Positions 35,623 to 46,672 of a stretch of 64,000 nucleotides of DNA are shown here, piece after piece (the first letter of the stretch is position 1; every line of letters begins with the position of its first letter). Both the position numbers and the translations under genes were made by a program. The DNA comes from Myxococcus stipitatus (GTDB taxonomy: Bacteria > Myxococcota > Myxococcia > Myxococcales > Myxococcaceae). The notes under the pieces are model-generated. The model saw only the letters and a list, made by a program, of their open reading frames with translations. It searched no databases and was not told the origin of the DNA. The stretch spans positions 3,224,001 to 3,288,000 of the forward strand of contig NZ_CP147913.1 in NCBI RefSeq assembly GCF_037414475.1, in the 5' to 3' direction.

Positions 35623-37506
35623 CTACCAGTCGTCGCGAGTGACTCGATACATGACGGCGGAGCTCAACGGACAATCGAAGAGCCGCTCGAAGTCGGGGGA
35701 GTGCTCGAGCAGGAGGCGCTCCGCGGGACTGTCCCGGCCCACGCTCACCCAGCGGGGCCGCAGGGCACGGAGCTTGTCGAGATACACCTCATCGGCGCCG
35801 TCGTGCTGGACGTACTCCACGCGGTTGCGCAGGTCCTCCGTCCAGTACTCCCCCAGGAACGTGGTGGCGCTGTCGTAGACCACCACGTCACCGGGCTTGA
35901 GCTCCTGCTCGCGCAAGCGCGCCGCGTGGGGAGGCCACATCCATCCCATCCGCGCGCGCACGCGGTCCTCGTCACGCAAGTCCGGCACCGCGCGACGCCC
36001 CATCGTGGGGAGGACCTGATAACCCACGGAGGCCCTCGCGAAGGACGCCACGCACAGGAAGGCCGCGACGGCGGACAGCGGGACCTGGAGGTAGCGCGTG
36101 CGCAGCTGCCGGTGCAGCACGGCGACCGCGACGAGCCCCGCGGCCGGAAGCCCCAGGGTGAAGCGCCCCCACCACGCCGCGGGCACCAGCACGGACAGGC
36201 CCGCGAGCAACGGCAGCGACAGCCGGAGGAACCGCTCGCGGCTGAAGACCGCGAACGCGCTCACCCACAGCAGCACGGGCAACAACAGATAGGGGAAGAG
36301 CCAACCGAAAGGACTCTCGCGCACGTCGGGCCAGTACATGCCCTCCGGCGCGGTCCAGGCGTCCACCATGCGCTTGAAGGCCCCGGGCGCGCCGAAGAAG
36401 GCCGGCGGCCCGGTGATGTCCTCCGCGCGGATGGGCCCCGCCAGTTCGTGCCCCAACACGCGCATGTGCGCGGGCCAGAACGGGTTGCCGGTGCGCGCCA
36501 CGTTCTCCACGTAGGTGGGCGCGCCCAGCCAGAGGAGCAGCAGCAAGGCGAGCGCCGTCTGCCCCAGCACCCGCCCACGAGTCCCCTTCGCGCGCCACAG
36601 CACCGACGCGCCCCGCGCGAGCAACAGCGGAGACACCAGCGCGAGGTGGAACAACCCCGACACCTTGGTGCCCGCGTAGAGCCCCAGCGCCAGCAGCGTC
36701 AGCGTGCGCGCGGTGGGGCTCCAGTCGCGCTCGGTGAGGAAGTAGAAGGCGGTGATGAAGAGCGAGCCCGCGACCACGTCGGCGTGGGTGGTGTGGAGCT
36801 GGAGGGCCACCGCGGGCAGCGCCAGCCACATCGCGCCCAGGGACGCGGACAGCGCGGGGCTCGCGCTCGCGCGGCGGCACCAGGCGGCCACCGCGAGCGC
36901 CCCCAGCACACCGAAGGGAATCTGCGCCAGGTCATCCAGGCGCGTGTGCCGGGGCAGGAGCACGTTCCAGACGGCCAACAGCTCGGTGAGCTCGGGGTAG
37001 CCGTTGACGTACCAGACGGAGGTCTCCACCCAGGTGACGCGGCCCGTCTGCACCGCGTAGTTCGTCTTGGGGACGTGGTACCAGACGACGTCCCAGGCCC
37101 AGTTGGGGAAGTGCCAGATGATGACGCACGAGACGATGAGCGCGCACGCCGCGGGCACCAGCGCCCAGGCGGCCAGTTCCTGGCGCTGACGGATATCGCG
37201 CAGCAGCCGCAGCGGCGCCCCCGCGTCCGCGCGCAAACGAGTGAGGAGCTCCGAGCGGCCCACCTTGAGGACGGCGAAGGCCAGCAGACCTCCGTGCAGC
37301 AGGAGTCCCGCGAGGGCGAGTTGAAGCCTTCCCAGCTGGCCCACGAGCCCCAGTCCCTGGACACAGGTGAGGACACTCGCGGCGCCGAAGAGGAGCGCGC
37401 CCATCCAGCGCTCCAGCGTCGAGCGCTCACGCAGCAGGGCCGTGGACAGGGCCCACGCGGAGGCCACCGCCAGCAACGACTCCAGGGCCCAGAGTGTCCA
37501 TCCCAT
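35623..37506 (-). CDS. Multi-pass membrane protein, GT-C glycosyltransferase-like
   Basis: A 627-residue protein with about ten to twelve membrane helices and a soluble C-terminal domain of about 120 residues. The first large loop reads NWAWDVVWYHVPKTNYAVQTG and is followed by NGYPELTELLAVW, which resembles the acidic first periplasmic loop of GT-C/PMT-type enzymes that use lipid-linked sugars. Signature conservation is weak, so the enzymatic call is tentative. PlsC is encoded 10 nt upstream on the same strand, so the two may be co-transcribed and linked to envelope lipid or glycan synthesis. Confidence 0.65.
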   Translation of the reverse strand: MGWTLWALESLLAVASAWALSTALLRERSTLERWMGALLFGAASVLTCVQGLGLVGQLGRLQLALAGLLLHGGLLAFAVLKVGRSELLTRLRADAGAPLRLLRDIRQRQELAAWALVPAACALIVSCVIIWHFPNWAWDVVWYHVPKTNYAVQTGRVTWVETSVWYVNGYPELTELLAVWNVLLPRHTRLDDLAQIPFGVLGALAVAAWCRRASASPALSASLGAMWLALPAVALQLHTTHADVVAGSLFITAFYFLTERDWSPTARTLTLLALGLYAGTKVSGLFHLALVSPLLLARGASVLWRAKGTRGRVLGQTALALLLLLWLGAPTYVENVARTGNPFWPAHMRVLGHELAGPIRAEDITGPPAFFGAPGAFKRMVDAWTAPEGMYWPDVRESPFGWLFPYLLLPVLLWVSAFAVFSRERFLRLSLPLLAGLSVLVPAAWWGRFTLGLPAAGLVAVAVLHRQLRTRYLQVPLSAVAAFLCVASFARASVGYQVLPTMGRRAVPDLRDEDRVRARMGWMWPPHAARLREQELKPGDVVVYDSATTFLGEYWTEDLRNRVEYVQHDGADEVYLDKLRALRPRWVSVGRDSPAERLLLEHSPDFERLFDCPLSSAVMYRVTRDDW

Positions 37507-37515
37507 GCGCGCGTC

Positions 37516-38241
37516 TCAACCGTGGGCGGACAAGGTGTGTTCGTACAGCGCGCGCACCCGCTCCGCGAGCACCAGCGAGTCCTGCCCCAGTGACTCAGGA
37601 GGCAGGGGCGGCAACACGCGCACGCGCAGGGTGGCCCGAGGATTCATCCACGGGCCGTCCCCCAGGAGCAGGTCCGTCGTTCCCTCCACGACGATGGGCA
37701 CCACCGGGACGTGCTCCTCCACCGCGAGCTGGAAGGCGCCCCGTTTGAAGGGCAGCCGCTGCCCTGGCTGGGCATAGGTGCCCTCCGGGAAGATGAGGAT
37801 GGGCATGCCCCGGCGAAGCCAGCGCCGGCAAGGGTCCAGGAGTTGATGCATGGCCGTGGACGAGCCCCGGACGATGGGCACGTAGGCCAGGAGCGTCATC
37901 ATCCAGCCCACGAGCGGAAGGGAGAACAGCGACGCCTTCGCCACGAACTTGTACGGGTGGTACAGGCCCATCACCGCGAGGATGTCCATGGCGGACTGAT
38001 GATTGACCACCAGGACACAGGGCCCGGGTGGGAGCAGCTCCCGGCCCTCGATGCGCGTGCGCCACCCCGGGGACAGGTGCAGCCAGAGTCCATGGCACCA
38101 GTGACACACCAGCCAGTGGAGCATCCGGCGGTCCCGGTCGACCGGAAAGGTGACGAGCAGCAGCAGCGCCCCCAGCGCGAACAGGATGGGCGCGGTGAGC
38201 AGGAAGACGAGCCAGAACCAGACGGTGACGAGGTACTTCAT
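37516..38241 (-). CDS. 1-acyl-sn-glycerol-3-phosphate acyltransferase (PlsC family)
   Basis: A 241-residue acyltransferase with an N-terminal membrane helix and the four LPLAT motifs in order: NHQSAMD (HX4D), KASLFSLPLVGW, FPEGT and VPVVPIVVEG. It converts lysophosphatidic acid to phosphatidic acid at the inner membrane. The ATG at 38241 is preferred over an in-frame GTG at 38253. It lies upstream of the GT-C-like gene in the same orientation with only 9 nt between them. Other PlsC-like paralogues may exist in the genome, so I give no firm gene symbol. Confidence 0.88.
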   Translation of the reverse strand: MKYLVTVWFWLVFLLTAPILFALGALLLLVTFPVDRDRRMLHWLVCHWCHGLWLHLSPGWRTRIEGRELLPPGPCVLVVNHQSAMDILAVMGLYHPYKFVAKASLFSLPLVGWMMTLLAYVPIVRGSSTAMHQLLDPCRRWLRRGMPILIFPEGTYAQPGQRLPFKRGAFQLAVEEHVPVVPIVVEGTTDLLLGDGPWMNPRATLRVRVLPPLPPESLGQDSLVLAERVRALYEHTLSAHG

Positions 38242-38365
38242 CGTTGAGCGCACGCCAGGGCATCAGGCTCTGGCCGTGGCCAGGGCATACCACCTTTCCG
38301 CCAGCACGACGCATCCCGCCCGGCCGCTGGGCTCTGATACCGTGCAGGCCCCTTCCGCGGTCTCG

Positions 38366-38932
38366 ATGCACATGAGCGCATCGGCTCCCAGCTCTCCGCG
38401 GCTCCCCATCCTCAAGACTCACTGGGAGGCGCTTCTGACCTGCGGACTGCTCATGGTCGCGGTCGCCGCCGCGGCGTACCACCGCGGCTACCTGGCGCCC
38501 CCCATCGTCGAGGGCTTCTCCAATCCCCTGTGGACGCTGCTGGTCGGCTTGAGCCGCCCCTGCTCCTGGAGCCCGACACCGATGCCCATGGCCAGGGCAT
38601 CGTCCTGGGACTGCTCGCGCTGCTGCCCGCGGCGACGGGAGTCCTCCTGCTTCGAGGGCTTCGCACGGGAACCGGCGCGGGAGCGGGGCTTGAAGCGCTG
38701 GCGCTGCGTGTTCACCGACAAGGCATTGAACGAGCGGCCCACGCGCGATGAGCGCAAGCGGCTCGCGGACCTGGCCATCAAGCACGGCAAGACACTGGAG
38801 GGAGGAGAGCAACGGCTGACCGCGCTGCGGCTCCATTCCCTCGCCACGCTGCTGGACCGGGGGGATGCACACCGACGAAGGAAGACGGAGCAACTGCGCG
38901 CCCACATTTTTCCGCGGCCTCCTGGTACCTGA
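38366..38932 (+). CDS. Hypothetical protein, possibly frame-disrupted
   Basis: A 188-residue frame beginning near 38366 with a convincing membrane helix (LLTCGLLMVAVAAAAYHRGYLAPP) and ending in a charged, helical tail (ERPTRDERKRLADLAIKHG onward). The middle part is poor in this frame: it is rich in Cys, Ser, Arg and Trp. The +2 frame from about 38540 instead reads a plausible second membrane helix (GIVLGLLALLPAATGVLLL). A real two-helix protein may therefore be interrupted by two compensating frameshifts or sequencing errors. Confidence in a functional gene is low. Confidence 0.4.
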   Translation: MHMSASAPSSPRLPILKTHWEALLTCGLLMVAVAAAAYHRGYLAPPIVEGFSNPLWTLLVGLSRPCSWSPTPMPMARASSWDCSRCCPRRRESSCFEGFAREPARERGLKRWRCVFTDKALNERPTRDERKRLADLAIKHGKTLEGGEQRLTALRLHSLATLLDRGDAHRRRKTEQLRAHIFPRPPGT

Positions 38933-39172
38933 GGCGCGCCGGGCTGCTCGGAGACGGACACATTCCAGCGACCTTTGGCGTGCATCACCGCCGACTGGGC
39001 ATGGCGAGCGTGGCCGCGTGCTGTTAGAGCAGGGCCCTCGAAGCGTCGCGGGGCGCGCAATCCAACGCTCCAGACGTCACGCGCACGTCACTGCGCGCAC
39101 TCCGCGTTGCCGTCGGGCGACAAGGGGGGCGTAAGGTGGCCGGCCACGAAGTCACTCGGAGGAGGCAGCGGA

Positions 39173-40710
<1,538 letters not shown>

Positions 40711-40714
<4 letters not shown>

Positions 40715-41382
40715 GCGCGCTGCCTCCCCAGGTCGTCCCGCCCGAGCACCTGGCCCGTCAGGCCGCGGAGTGGATGGCGAAGTCGCTGCAAGCCGCGCTC
40801 GCGACGAAGCCTCGCGCGAGCCTCGCGCTGTCAGGAGGCAGCACGCCGGGCCCCGCGTACCGGGAGCTCTCGCGCCTGACGCTCCCGTGGGAGCGGGTGG
40901 ACCTCTACTTCGTGGACGAGCGCTTCGTGCCGCCGGACCACCCGGACAGCAACTACCACATGGTGGAGGAGACCCTCGTGGGGCCGCTGCGGCTGTCTCC
41001 CTCGCAAGTGTTCCGCATGGAGGGCGAGCGAGAGGACCGCGACGCCGCCGCGCGCGACTACGAGGCACGCCTGCCCGCGACGCTGGACGTGGTGCTGCTG
41101 GGCATGGGTGAGGACGGGCACACGGCCAGCCTCTTTCCTGGGCACCCGGCGCTGGAGGAGAAGAGCCGGCGGGTGTTGTCCCTGGTGGGCTCCAAGCCGC
41201 CGCCATGGCGGATGACGCTCACGATGCCCGTGCTGCTGTCGGCCCACGCGGTGCTGATGCTGGTGGCGGGCGGGGGCAAGCGGGACGTGGCGCGGCGCGC
41301 GCTGGCGGGCGACCTGACGCTCCCGGCGGCTCGCGTCTCGAATGCGCAGTGGATGTTGGACACCGCCGCCGCGGGTCGGTGA
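40711..41382 (+). CDS. pgl: 6-phosphogluconolactonase
   Basis: A 223-residue NagB/DevB-family hydrolase: LALSGGSTPGPAYREL (about residues 34-49), YFVDERFVPPDHPDSNY, and LLGMGEDGHTASLFPG. It hydrolyses 6-phosphoglucono-lactone between the Zwf and Gnd steps. The ATG at 40711 overlaps the zwf stop, so translation is coupled; gnd begins 21 nt after its stop. Confidence 0.96.
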
Positions 41383-41403
41383 GCGAAACTTCTCGGAGGA
41401 ACC

Positions 41404-42840
41404 ATGAGTGCGGCAGCGAGCGCCCAGGCGGGCGCGCAGTTTGGCGTGGCGGGCATGGGTGTCATGGGCGCGGCCCTGGCCCTCAACATCGCGGACCACG
41501 GCTTCAAGGTGGTGGGCTGGGACCGGGACGCGAAGCACGTCGACCAGGTGAACCAGCAGCACGGGCGCCCGGAGTTCAAGGCGCTCGCGTCGCTGGAGTC
41601 CTTCGTCGAGAGCCTGGAGCGGCCTCGGCGCATCCTGCTGATGGTGACGGCGGGCGCGCCGGTGGACCAGATGCTGGAGCGGCTGTTCCCGCTGCTGTCG
41701 CCCGGGGACGTCGTGATGGACGCGGGCAACAGCTGGTTCCAGGACACACGCCGGCGCGAGGAATTGTGCAAGTCGAAGGGCTTGCGCTTCCTGGGCGTGG
41801 GGGTGTCCGGCGGCGAGGAGGGCGCGCGCCACGGCCCGTCCATCATGCCGGGAGGCCCCTCGGAGGCGTATGCGCTGGTGAAGCCGGTGCTGGAGGCCAT
41901 CGCCGCGCGCACCGACGAGGGCCTGTGTGTCACCCACGTGGGGCCGGATGGCGCGGGCCACTTCGTGAAGATGGTGCACAACGGCATCGAGTACGCGGAC
42001 ATGCAGCTGCTCGCGGAGACGTACGACGTGCTGCGCCGGGGACTGGGGTTGTCCGCGGACGCGCTGGCGGACCTCTTCTCGAAGTGGAACCAGGGTATCG
42101 CCGAGTCCTTCCTGCTGGAGACCACCATCAAGGTGCTGCGCAAGAAGGACTCGCAGACGGGCCAGCCGCTGGTGGACCTGGTGCTGGACAAGGCGGGGCA
42201 GAAGGGCACGGGAAAGTGGACGGTGCAGGTGTCGCTCGACATGGGGGTCCCCGTGCCGTCCATCGCCGCCGCGCTGGACGCGCGTGTCCTGTCGTCGATG
42301 AAGGACGAGCGCGTGGCGGCCAGCCGCAAGCTCAAGGGCCCCTCGGAGACGCTCAGCGCCGAGGAGAAGGCGCAGCTGGCGCAGTGGGCCCATGACGCGC
42401 TCTACGCGGCGCGCGTGGTGACGTACGCGCAGGGCATGCGGCTCATCCAGGCGGCGTCCCAGGAGTACAAATGGAACGTCTCCCTGTCGGAGATGGCGCG
42501 CATCTGGCGAGGCGGCTGCATCATCCGCGCGAAGCTGCTCACCCCGCTGCGCGAGGCCTTCACCCAGCAGCCGGACCTGCCCAACCTGCTCGTGTCGGAC
42601 GCCTTCGCGCCGGTGCTCGAGAAGATGGCCCCCGCGTGGCGCAAGCTGGTGGGCGTGGCCACGAAGGTGGGCATCCCCGTGCCTGTGTTCAGCGCGTCGC
42701 TGGCGTACCTGGACAGCTACCGCGCCGCGGAGCTGCCGCAGAACCTCACCCAGGCCCAGCGCGACGCCTTCGGCGCACACACGTACCAGCGCCGCGACAA
42801 GCCCGAGGCGGGCTTCGTGCACACGGACTGGAACAGCTAG
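41404..42840 (+). CDS. gnd: 6-phosphogluconate dehydrogenase, decarboxylating
   Basis: A 478-residue enzyme yielding ribulose-5-phosphate, CO2 and NADPH. The Rossmann fingerprint GVAGMGVMGAALALN is at about residues 14-28, with DAGNSW, the substrate loop GVSGGEEGARHGPSIMPGG, the catalytic lysine in HFVKMVHNGIEY, and the C-terminal RDxFGAHTYxR tail all present. GGAGGA sits 6 nt before the ATG. It is last in the zwf-pgl-gnd operon and is convergent with the HMA-like gene. Confidence 0.97.
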   Translation: MSAAASAQAGAQFGVAGMGVMGAALALNIADHGFKVVGWDRDAKHVDQVNQQHGRPEFKALASLESFVESLERPRRILLMVTAGAPVDQMLERLFPLLSPGDVVMDAGNSWFQDTRRREELCKSKGLRFLGVGVSGGEEGARHGPSIMPGGPSEAYALVKPVLEAIAARTDEGLCVTHVGPDGAGHFVKMVHNGIEYADMQLLAETYDVLRRGLGLSADALADLFSKWNQGIAESFLLETTIKVLRKKDSQTGQPLVDLVLDKAGQKGTGKWTVQVSLDMGVPVPSIAAALDARVLSSMKDERVAASRKLKGPSETLSAEEKAQLAQWAHDALYAARVVTYAQGMRLIQAASQEYKWNVSLSEMARIWRGGCIIRAKLLTPLREAFTQQPDLPNLLVSDAFAPVLEKMAPAWRKLVGVATKVGIPVPVFSASLAYLDSYRAAELPQNLTQAQRDAFGAHTYQRRDKPEAGFVHTDWNS

Positions 42841-42852
42841 GACACACGCGAG

Positions 42853-43470
42853 TCAGGAGGAGAGGTCCCCGGGTTCGTGGGCCTCACTCCTCTCGGGTGT
42901 ATTCGAATGGGGCGGGGGCCCTCGCACCGGGGGCTCCGTGTTGTTGATGGCCGTGCGCTCCACGCCGGTGAAGGTGGCGAAGGCCCACCACGCCAGGTTG
43001 AACCAGTCCGGCATGGGAATCTGACGGGTGGCGACCACCTTGGCGACTCCCGCCGCGGCGAACCCCATCGACATGAGCACCCCCAGCCCCACGCGTCCGT
43101 GGGTGGCGCGGAGCACGTCCACGTCCACCCCCTTCACGAAGCGGCTGGTCGCGCGGGCCACGTCGCTGCCCGTCTCCAGCGCGTCGAACAAGGTGGCCTC
43201 CTCGGGCGGCTCCTCGCCTGGACGAATGACGAGGTCCACGCCGGTGAGCTCACTCACCTCCCGCACCACGTCCTTCGCGTCGAGCATCTCCGGGTCGTGA
43301 AGACACAAGACGCTGCCGGTGAAGGGACGCACCTCCACCTCGTCCATGCCCTTCACGGCCGTCAAGCCCTCCGCGAGCTCGTGGGCGAGCGAGGCGTGCT
43401 CACGCAGCCAGGGCAGCCGCAGACGCACGCGCCCGGGCAGGACATGCACCACGTAGATGTAGCGGGGCAT
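42853..43470 (-). CDS. HMA-like (heavy-metal-associated fold) membrane protein
   Basis: A 205-residue protein. Residues 1-80 resemble the HMA2-type ferredoxin-like fold (YVVHVLPGRVRLRLPWL, then GMDEVEVRPFTGSVLCLHD) but lack the CxxC metal pair of classical HMA domains. One or two hydrophobic helices lie near 130-175 (VGLGVLMSMGFAAAGVAKVV). The ATG at 43470 is chosen over a longer frame start by homology. It is the last of three leftward genes with a small membrane protein and a P-type ATPase whose N-terminus carries a related fold, so it is probably an accessory of that transporter. Confidence 0.7.
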   Translation of the reverse strand: MPRYIYVVHVLPGRVRLRLPWLREHASLAHELAEGLTAVKGMDEVEVRPFTGSVLCLHDPEMLDAKDVVREVSELTGVDLVIRPGEEPPEEATLFDALETGSDVARATSRFVKGVDVDVLRATHGRVGLGVLMSMGFAAAGVAKVVATRQIPMPDWFNLAWWAFATFTGVERTAINNTEPPVRGPPPHSNTPERSEAHEPGDLSS

Positions 43471-43484
43471 CGCGCTGCTCCTCC

Positions 43485-43724
43485 TCAAGTCGGCGCCGGC
43501 CCATTCGCGTGGCCATTCGCCGCCCGGCGGGCCCGAGCCTTCGCCTCGGCGAGCAGGTCCTCCAGGTCCTCCTGCCTGATGGCGGTCCGGGCCATCACCC
43601 TGTCGCCGAAGCGATAGGCGGCGGTGGCGACCTCCAGGAGCAGCGGACGCAGGTGACGGCTCAACAGCACCGAGCCCGCGCCAGCGGTGTAGCCCAGGAG
43701 GAACGACGGCAGATGGAACTTCAT
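43485..43724 (-). CDS. Small membrane protein, DUF5132-like
   Basis: A 79-residue protein: hydrophobic N-terminal half (FLLGYTAGAGSVLLSRHLRPLL) and a charged helical tail (EDLEDLLAEAKARARRA). The composition and the HMA/P-type-ATPase neighbourhood recall the DUF5132 family. The ATG at 43724 overlaps the ATPase stop by 4 nt, so it is co-translated with the ATPase. It may stabilise or regulate the pump. Confidence 0.6.
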   Translation of the reverse strand: MKFHLPSFLLGYTAGAGSVLLSRHLRPLLLEVATAAYRFGDRVMARTAIRQEDLEDLLAEAKARARRAANGHANGPAPT

Positions 43725-46672
43725 GGGGAAACCTCCGCGGAAGCGGGGATGAAGAAGGGTTTTCGGCGCTGGGCCAGACGGCGCCCCTGGCGCGACACGC
43801 CCAGGACGAGGCCGGGCAACACCAGCCCCGTGGCCAGTCCTCCGAAGGTCAGGAGCGACGGCGGGGGCAACCCCAACACCGCGCGCAGCGGCGGGAAGGT
43901 GAGCCCCAGCACCTGCATGGCCACAGCGCTCCCCACCAACACGGAGAAGCGCCCGGAGCCCTGATAGCCACCGCCATGGACATGGTGCGGCGCCCGACAC
44001 ACCACGGAGTAGCCGAGCTGCGCGGCCGTGAGCATCCCGAACGCCAGCGGCGGCCCCCCCAGCACCAATCCCGTGGCGCCCAGGCCCGCCATCAGCAGCG
44101 CATCGCGAACCACTCGCCGGGCCAGGGACCCCGACAGCAGCGGCGCGCCCGGTGGCGCCGGAGGACGGTCGAGGATGTCCGGGTCACCCGATTCGAGCGC
44201 GAGCGCGAGCCCCGGGAGCGTGTCCGTCAGCAGGTTGAGCCAGAGCAACTGAAGGGGTGTCAGCGGCTCACGGCTCCCGACGAGCGTGGCCCCAATCACC
44301 AGCGACATCTCCGACAGGTTGGTGGCGAAGAGGAAGCGGAGGGCGCGGCGCAGGTTGTCCTGGACGATGCGCCCCTCGCCCACCGCGTGGATGATGCCGC
44401 GCAGGTCCTCACCCGCCATGACGATGTCCGCCATCTGCCGGGCCATGTCGCTGGAGCGAGCCCCCACCGCCACGCCGACGTCCGCGGCCTTCAACGCCGG
44501 AGCGTCGTTGATTCCGTCGCCCGCCATGGCCACCACTTCGCCGCGCTCGCGAAGGGCGCGCACCAGGACCATCTTGTCCTCCGGTGTCACCCGCGCGAGC
44601 ACCGCGACCCGGTCGAGCCAGTCTCCATCGATGCCTCCTGGCTCGGACAGGCGCGCGGTCAACTCCTTCGCGATGAGCGTCTCGCCTCGCAGGCCCACCG
44701 CGCGAGCCACCGCCTCGGCGGTATGCCGCTGGTCACCGGTGAGGATGATGGTCCGGATGCCCGCGACCCGCGCCTGGTGCAGCGTGTCCGCGGCCCCTTC
44801 GCGCAATGGGTCTCTCAGGCCCATGAAGCCCAGGAAGGTGTAGCCGCCCTCCGGCGCCGCGCCACGCGACAGGTCCATGCGCCGCCAACCGAGCGCCAGC
44901 ACTCGCAGGCCCGACTCGGCCAAGGCCGTGTTGCGCTGGAGCAGGTGCCTCTGTGCCGCCGCGTCGAGGGGCCCTCGGGAGTCGTGTGAGCACAGGCGCA
45001 CCACCTGCTCGGGTGCGCCCTTGATGAACGCCACGCCACCGCCGGGTGCGTCGTGCAGACTCACCACGTAGTGGATGCCCTCGGAGCGCTCCAGGAGCCG
45101 GCGCCGGGGAAAGGCTCGGCGCAGCGTGGCCCCGTCCAGTCCCGCCGCGTGGGCCGCGGTGACCAGGGCCCGCTCCGTGGAGCTGCCCGCGATGACGACC
45201 TCGTGCCCGTTGCGGTGGACATCCACATCGCTGTTGAGCAGCGCCGCGGCCAACGCCAGCGACGGCACATCCTCCAGCACCGCCTCCGGCTTCGCGCGCA
45301 GGGACGCGAGGTCCACCGCGCCTCCACCCACGTCCAGGACCTCCAGCCGCATGTCGTTGCGAGTCAGCGTCCCCGTCTTGTCCGTGCAGATGACGGTGAC
45401 ACCGCCCAGCGCCTCCGCCGCGGAGACTCGGCGCACCACCATGCCGCGCGCGTGCAGCCGTTGCATCGAGCGCACGAGCGCCGCGGTGGCGACGATGGGA
45501 AGGCCCTCCGGCAAGGCGGCAACTCCCAGCGCCACCGCGCCACGCAGCACCTGTCCCAAGGGCCGTCCACGGAGCAGGCCCACCACGCCAGACGCCGCCG
45601 AGGCGCCCACGGAGAACAGCGCCACGCGCCGGTCCAGATGCTCCAGCTTGCGCGACAGTGGCGTGGGAGGCGAGGCGGTCTCCTCCACGAGCTCTCGCAC
45701 CCGGGCCAGCGCCATGAACCTGCCCGTGGCCACGACCACCGCGCGGCCATGTCCCGACGCCACCACCGTGCCCGCGTAGAGCATGCACGAGCGCTCGGCG
45801 AGTGGAGCGTCCTGAGACACGGGCTCGGGGCCCTTGAGCTGGGGCTCGCTCTCCCCCGTGAGCGGCGCTTCGTCCACGCTCAGGCGATGTGCCTCCAGCA
45901 CGCGGGCATCCGCTTGCAGCACATCCCCCGCGCGAACGAGGAGCACGTCGCCCACCACCAGGTCCGCCACGGGGACGTTGTGCAGCACGCCATCGCGCAG
46001 CACCTGGGCCTGTCCGGCCTCCAGCTTCTGCCACGAGGCGAGGAGCGCCTCGTTGCGCCGCTCGATGCGATAGCCGATGCCGGCGTTGAGCCCCACCACC
46101 GCGAGGATGGCCGTGGCCTCCAACCGGTCTCCCGCCAGCACGGACGCGGCGGCCGACCCCATGAGCAGGCCCATGGGGATGGTGGCGACTTGCGCACGCA
46201 ACAGCGACCACCGCGAGCGCGGCTTGATGCTCGCCACCGCGTTGGCGCCGTTCTTCTTGAGCCTCGCCGCGGCCTCGGCGCGGGACAGACCGTGCCGGTC
46301 CGTCTTCCAACGACTCAACACCTGCTCCACGGTGAGCGCGTGCCAGGGCTCCTCGTCGGGAGATGTCTCGATGGACTTGAGAGGCCGGGCCTCCTTCGTG
46401 GGCTCGGGAGAGGGAGGCGCTTCATCGGGCGCTTCTTTCAGCCGGTTCAGCAGCGGAGCATCGGGCGCGTAGCGCACCAGCATGCGTCCGCTGCGAGGCT
46501 CCGCCTTCACCGTCTCGATGCCGGGCCACGTCTCGAAGGTGCGCTCCAGCCGTCGTCCCAGATAGCGGTCCCCCAGGAGTCCCGGCACCGCCAGACGCAA
46601 CCGCCGCGAGGCCACGGCATGCCGGACCACCACCGCGGGCGATGCCCGCCCATCGATGAGGAACACCACCAT
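43721..46672 (-). CDS. P-type cation ATPase (type II-like) with N-terminal HMA-like domain
   Basis: A 983-residue P-type ATPase. The phosphorylated aspartate is Asp431 in CTDKTGTLT. TGES is in the actuator domain, KGAPE in the nucleotide domain, and GDGINDAPALK closes the hinge. TM4 carries PEGL rather than CPC, so the ion site is type II (Ca/Mg/Mn-like), not the type IB heavy-metal site. Even so, the first 70 residues form an HMA-like region (VASRRLRLAVPGL to MLVRYAPDAPL) related to the protein at 42853. The C-terminal LLWLNLLTDTLPGLALALE block is typical of type II pumps. The ATG at 46672 starts just before this region. The ion is unknown. Confidence 0.88.
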   Translation of the reverse strand: MVVFLIDGRASPAVVVRHAVASRRLRLAVPGLLGDRYLGRRLERTFETWPGIETVKAEPRSGRMLVRYAPDAPLLNRLKEAPDEAPPSPEPTKEARPLKSIETSPDEEPWHALTVEQVLSRWKTDRHGLSRAEAAARLKKNGANAVASIKPRSRWSLLRAQVATIPMGLLMGSAAASVLAGDRLEATAILAVVGLNAGIGYRIERRNEALLASWQKLEAGQAQVLRDGVLHNVPVADLVVGDVLLVRAGDVLQADARVLEAHRLSVDEAPLTGESEPQLKGPEPVSQDAPLAERSCMLYAGTVVASGHGRAVVVATGRFMALARVRELVEETASPPTPLSRKLEHLDRRVALFSVGASAASGVVGLLRGRPLGQVLRGAVALGVAALPEGLPIVATAALVRSMQRLHARGMVVRRVSAAEALGGVTVICTDKTGTLTRNDMRLEVLDVGGGAVDLASLRAKPEAVLEDVPSLALAAALLNSDVDVHRNGHEVVIAGSSTERALVTAAHAAGLDGATLRRAFPRRRLLERSEGIHYVVSLHDAPGGGVAFIKGAPEQVVRLCSHDSRGPLDAAAQRHLLQRNTALAESGLRVLALGWRRMDLSRGAAPEGGYTFLGFMGLRDPLREGAADTLHQARVAGIRTIILTGDQRHTAEAVARAVGLRGETLIAKELTARLSEPGGIDGDWLDRVAVLARVTPEDKMVLVRALRERGEVVAMAGDGINDAPALKAADVGVAVGARSSDMARQMADIVMAGEDLRGIIHAVGEGRIVQDNLRRALRFLFATNLSEMSLVIGATLVGSREPLTPLQLLWLNLLTDTLPGLALALESGDPDILDRPPAPPGAPLLSGSLARRVVRDALLMAGLGATGLVLGGPPLAFGMLTAAQLGYSVVCRAPHHVHGGGYQGSGRFSVLVGSAVAMQVLGLTFPPLRAVLGLPPPSLLTFGGLATGLVLPGLVLGVSRQGRRLAQRRKPFFIPASAEVSP

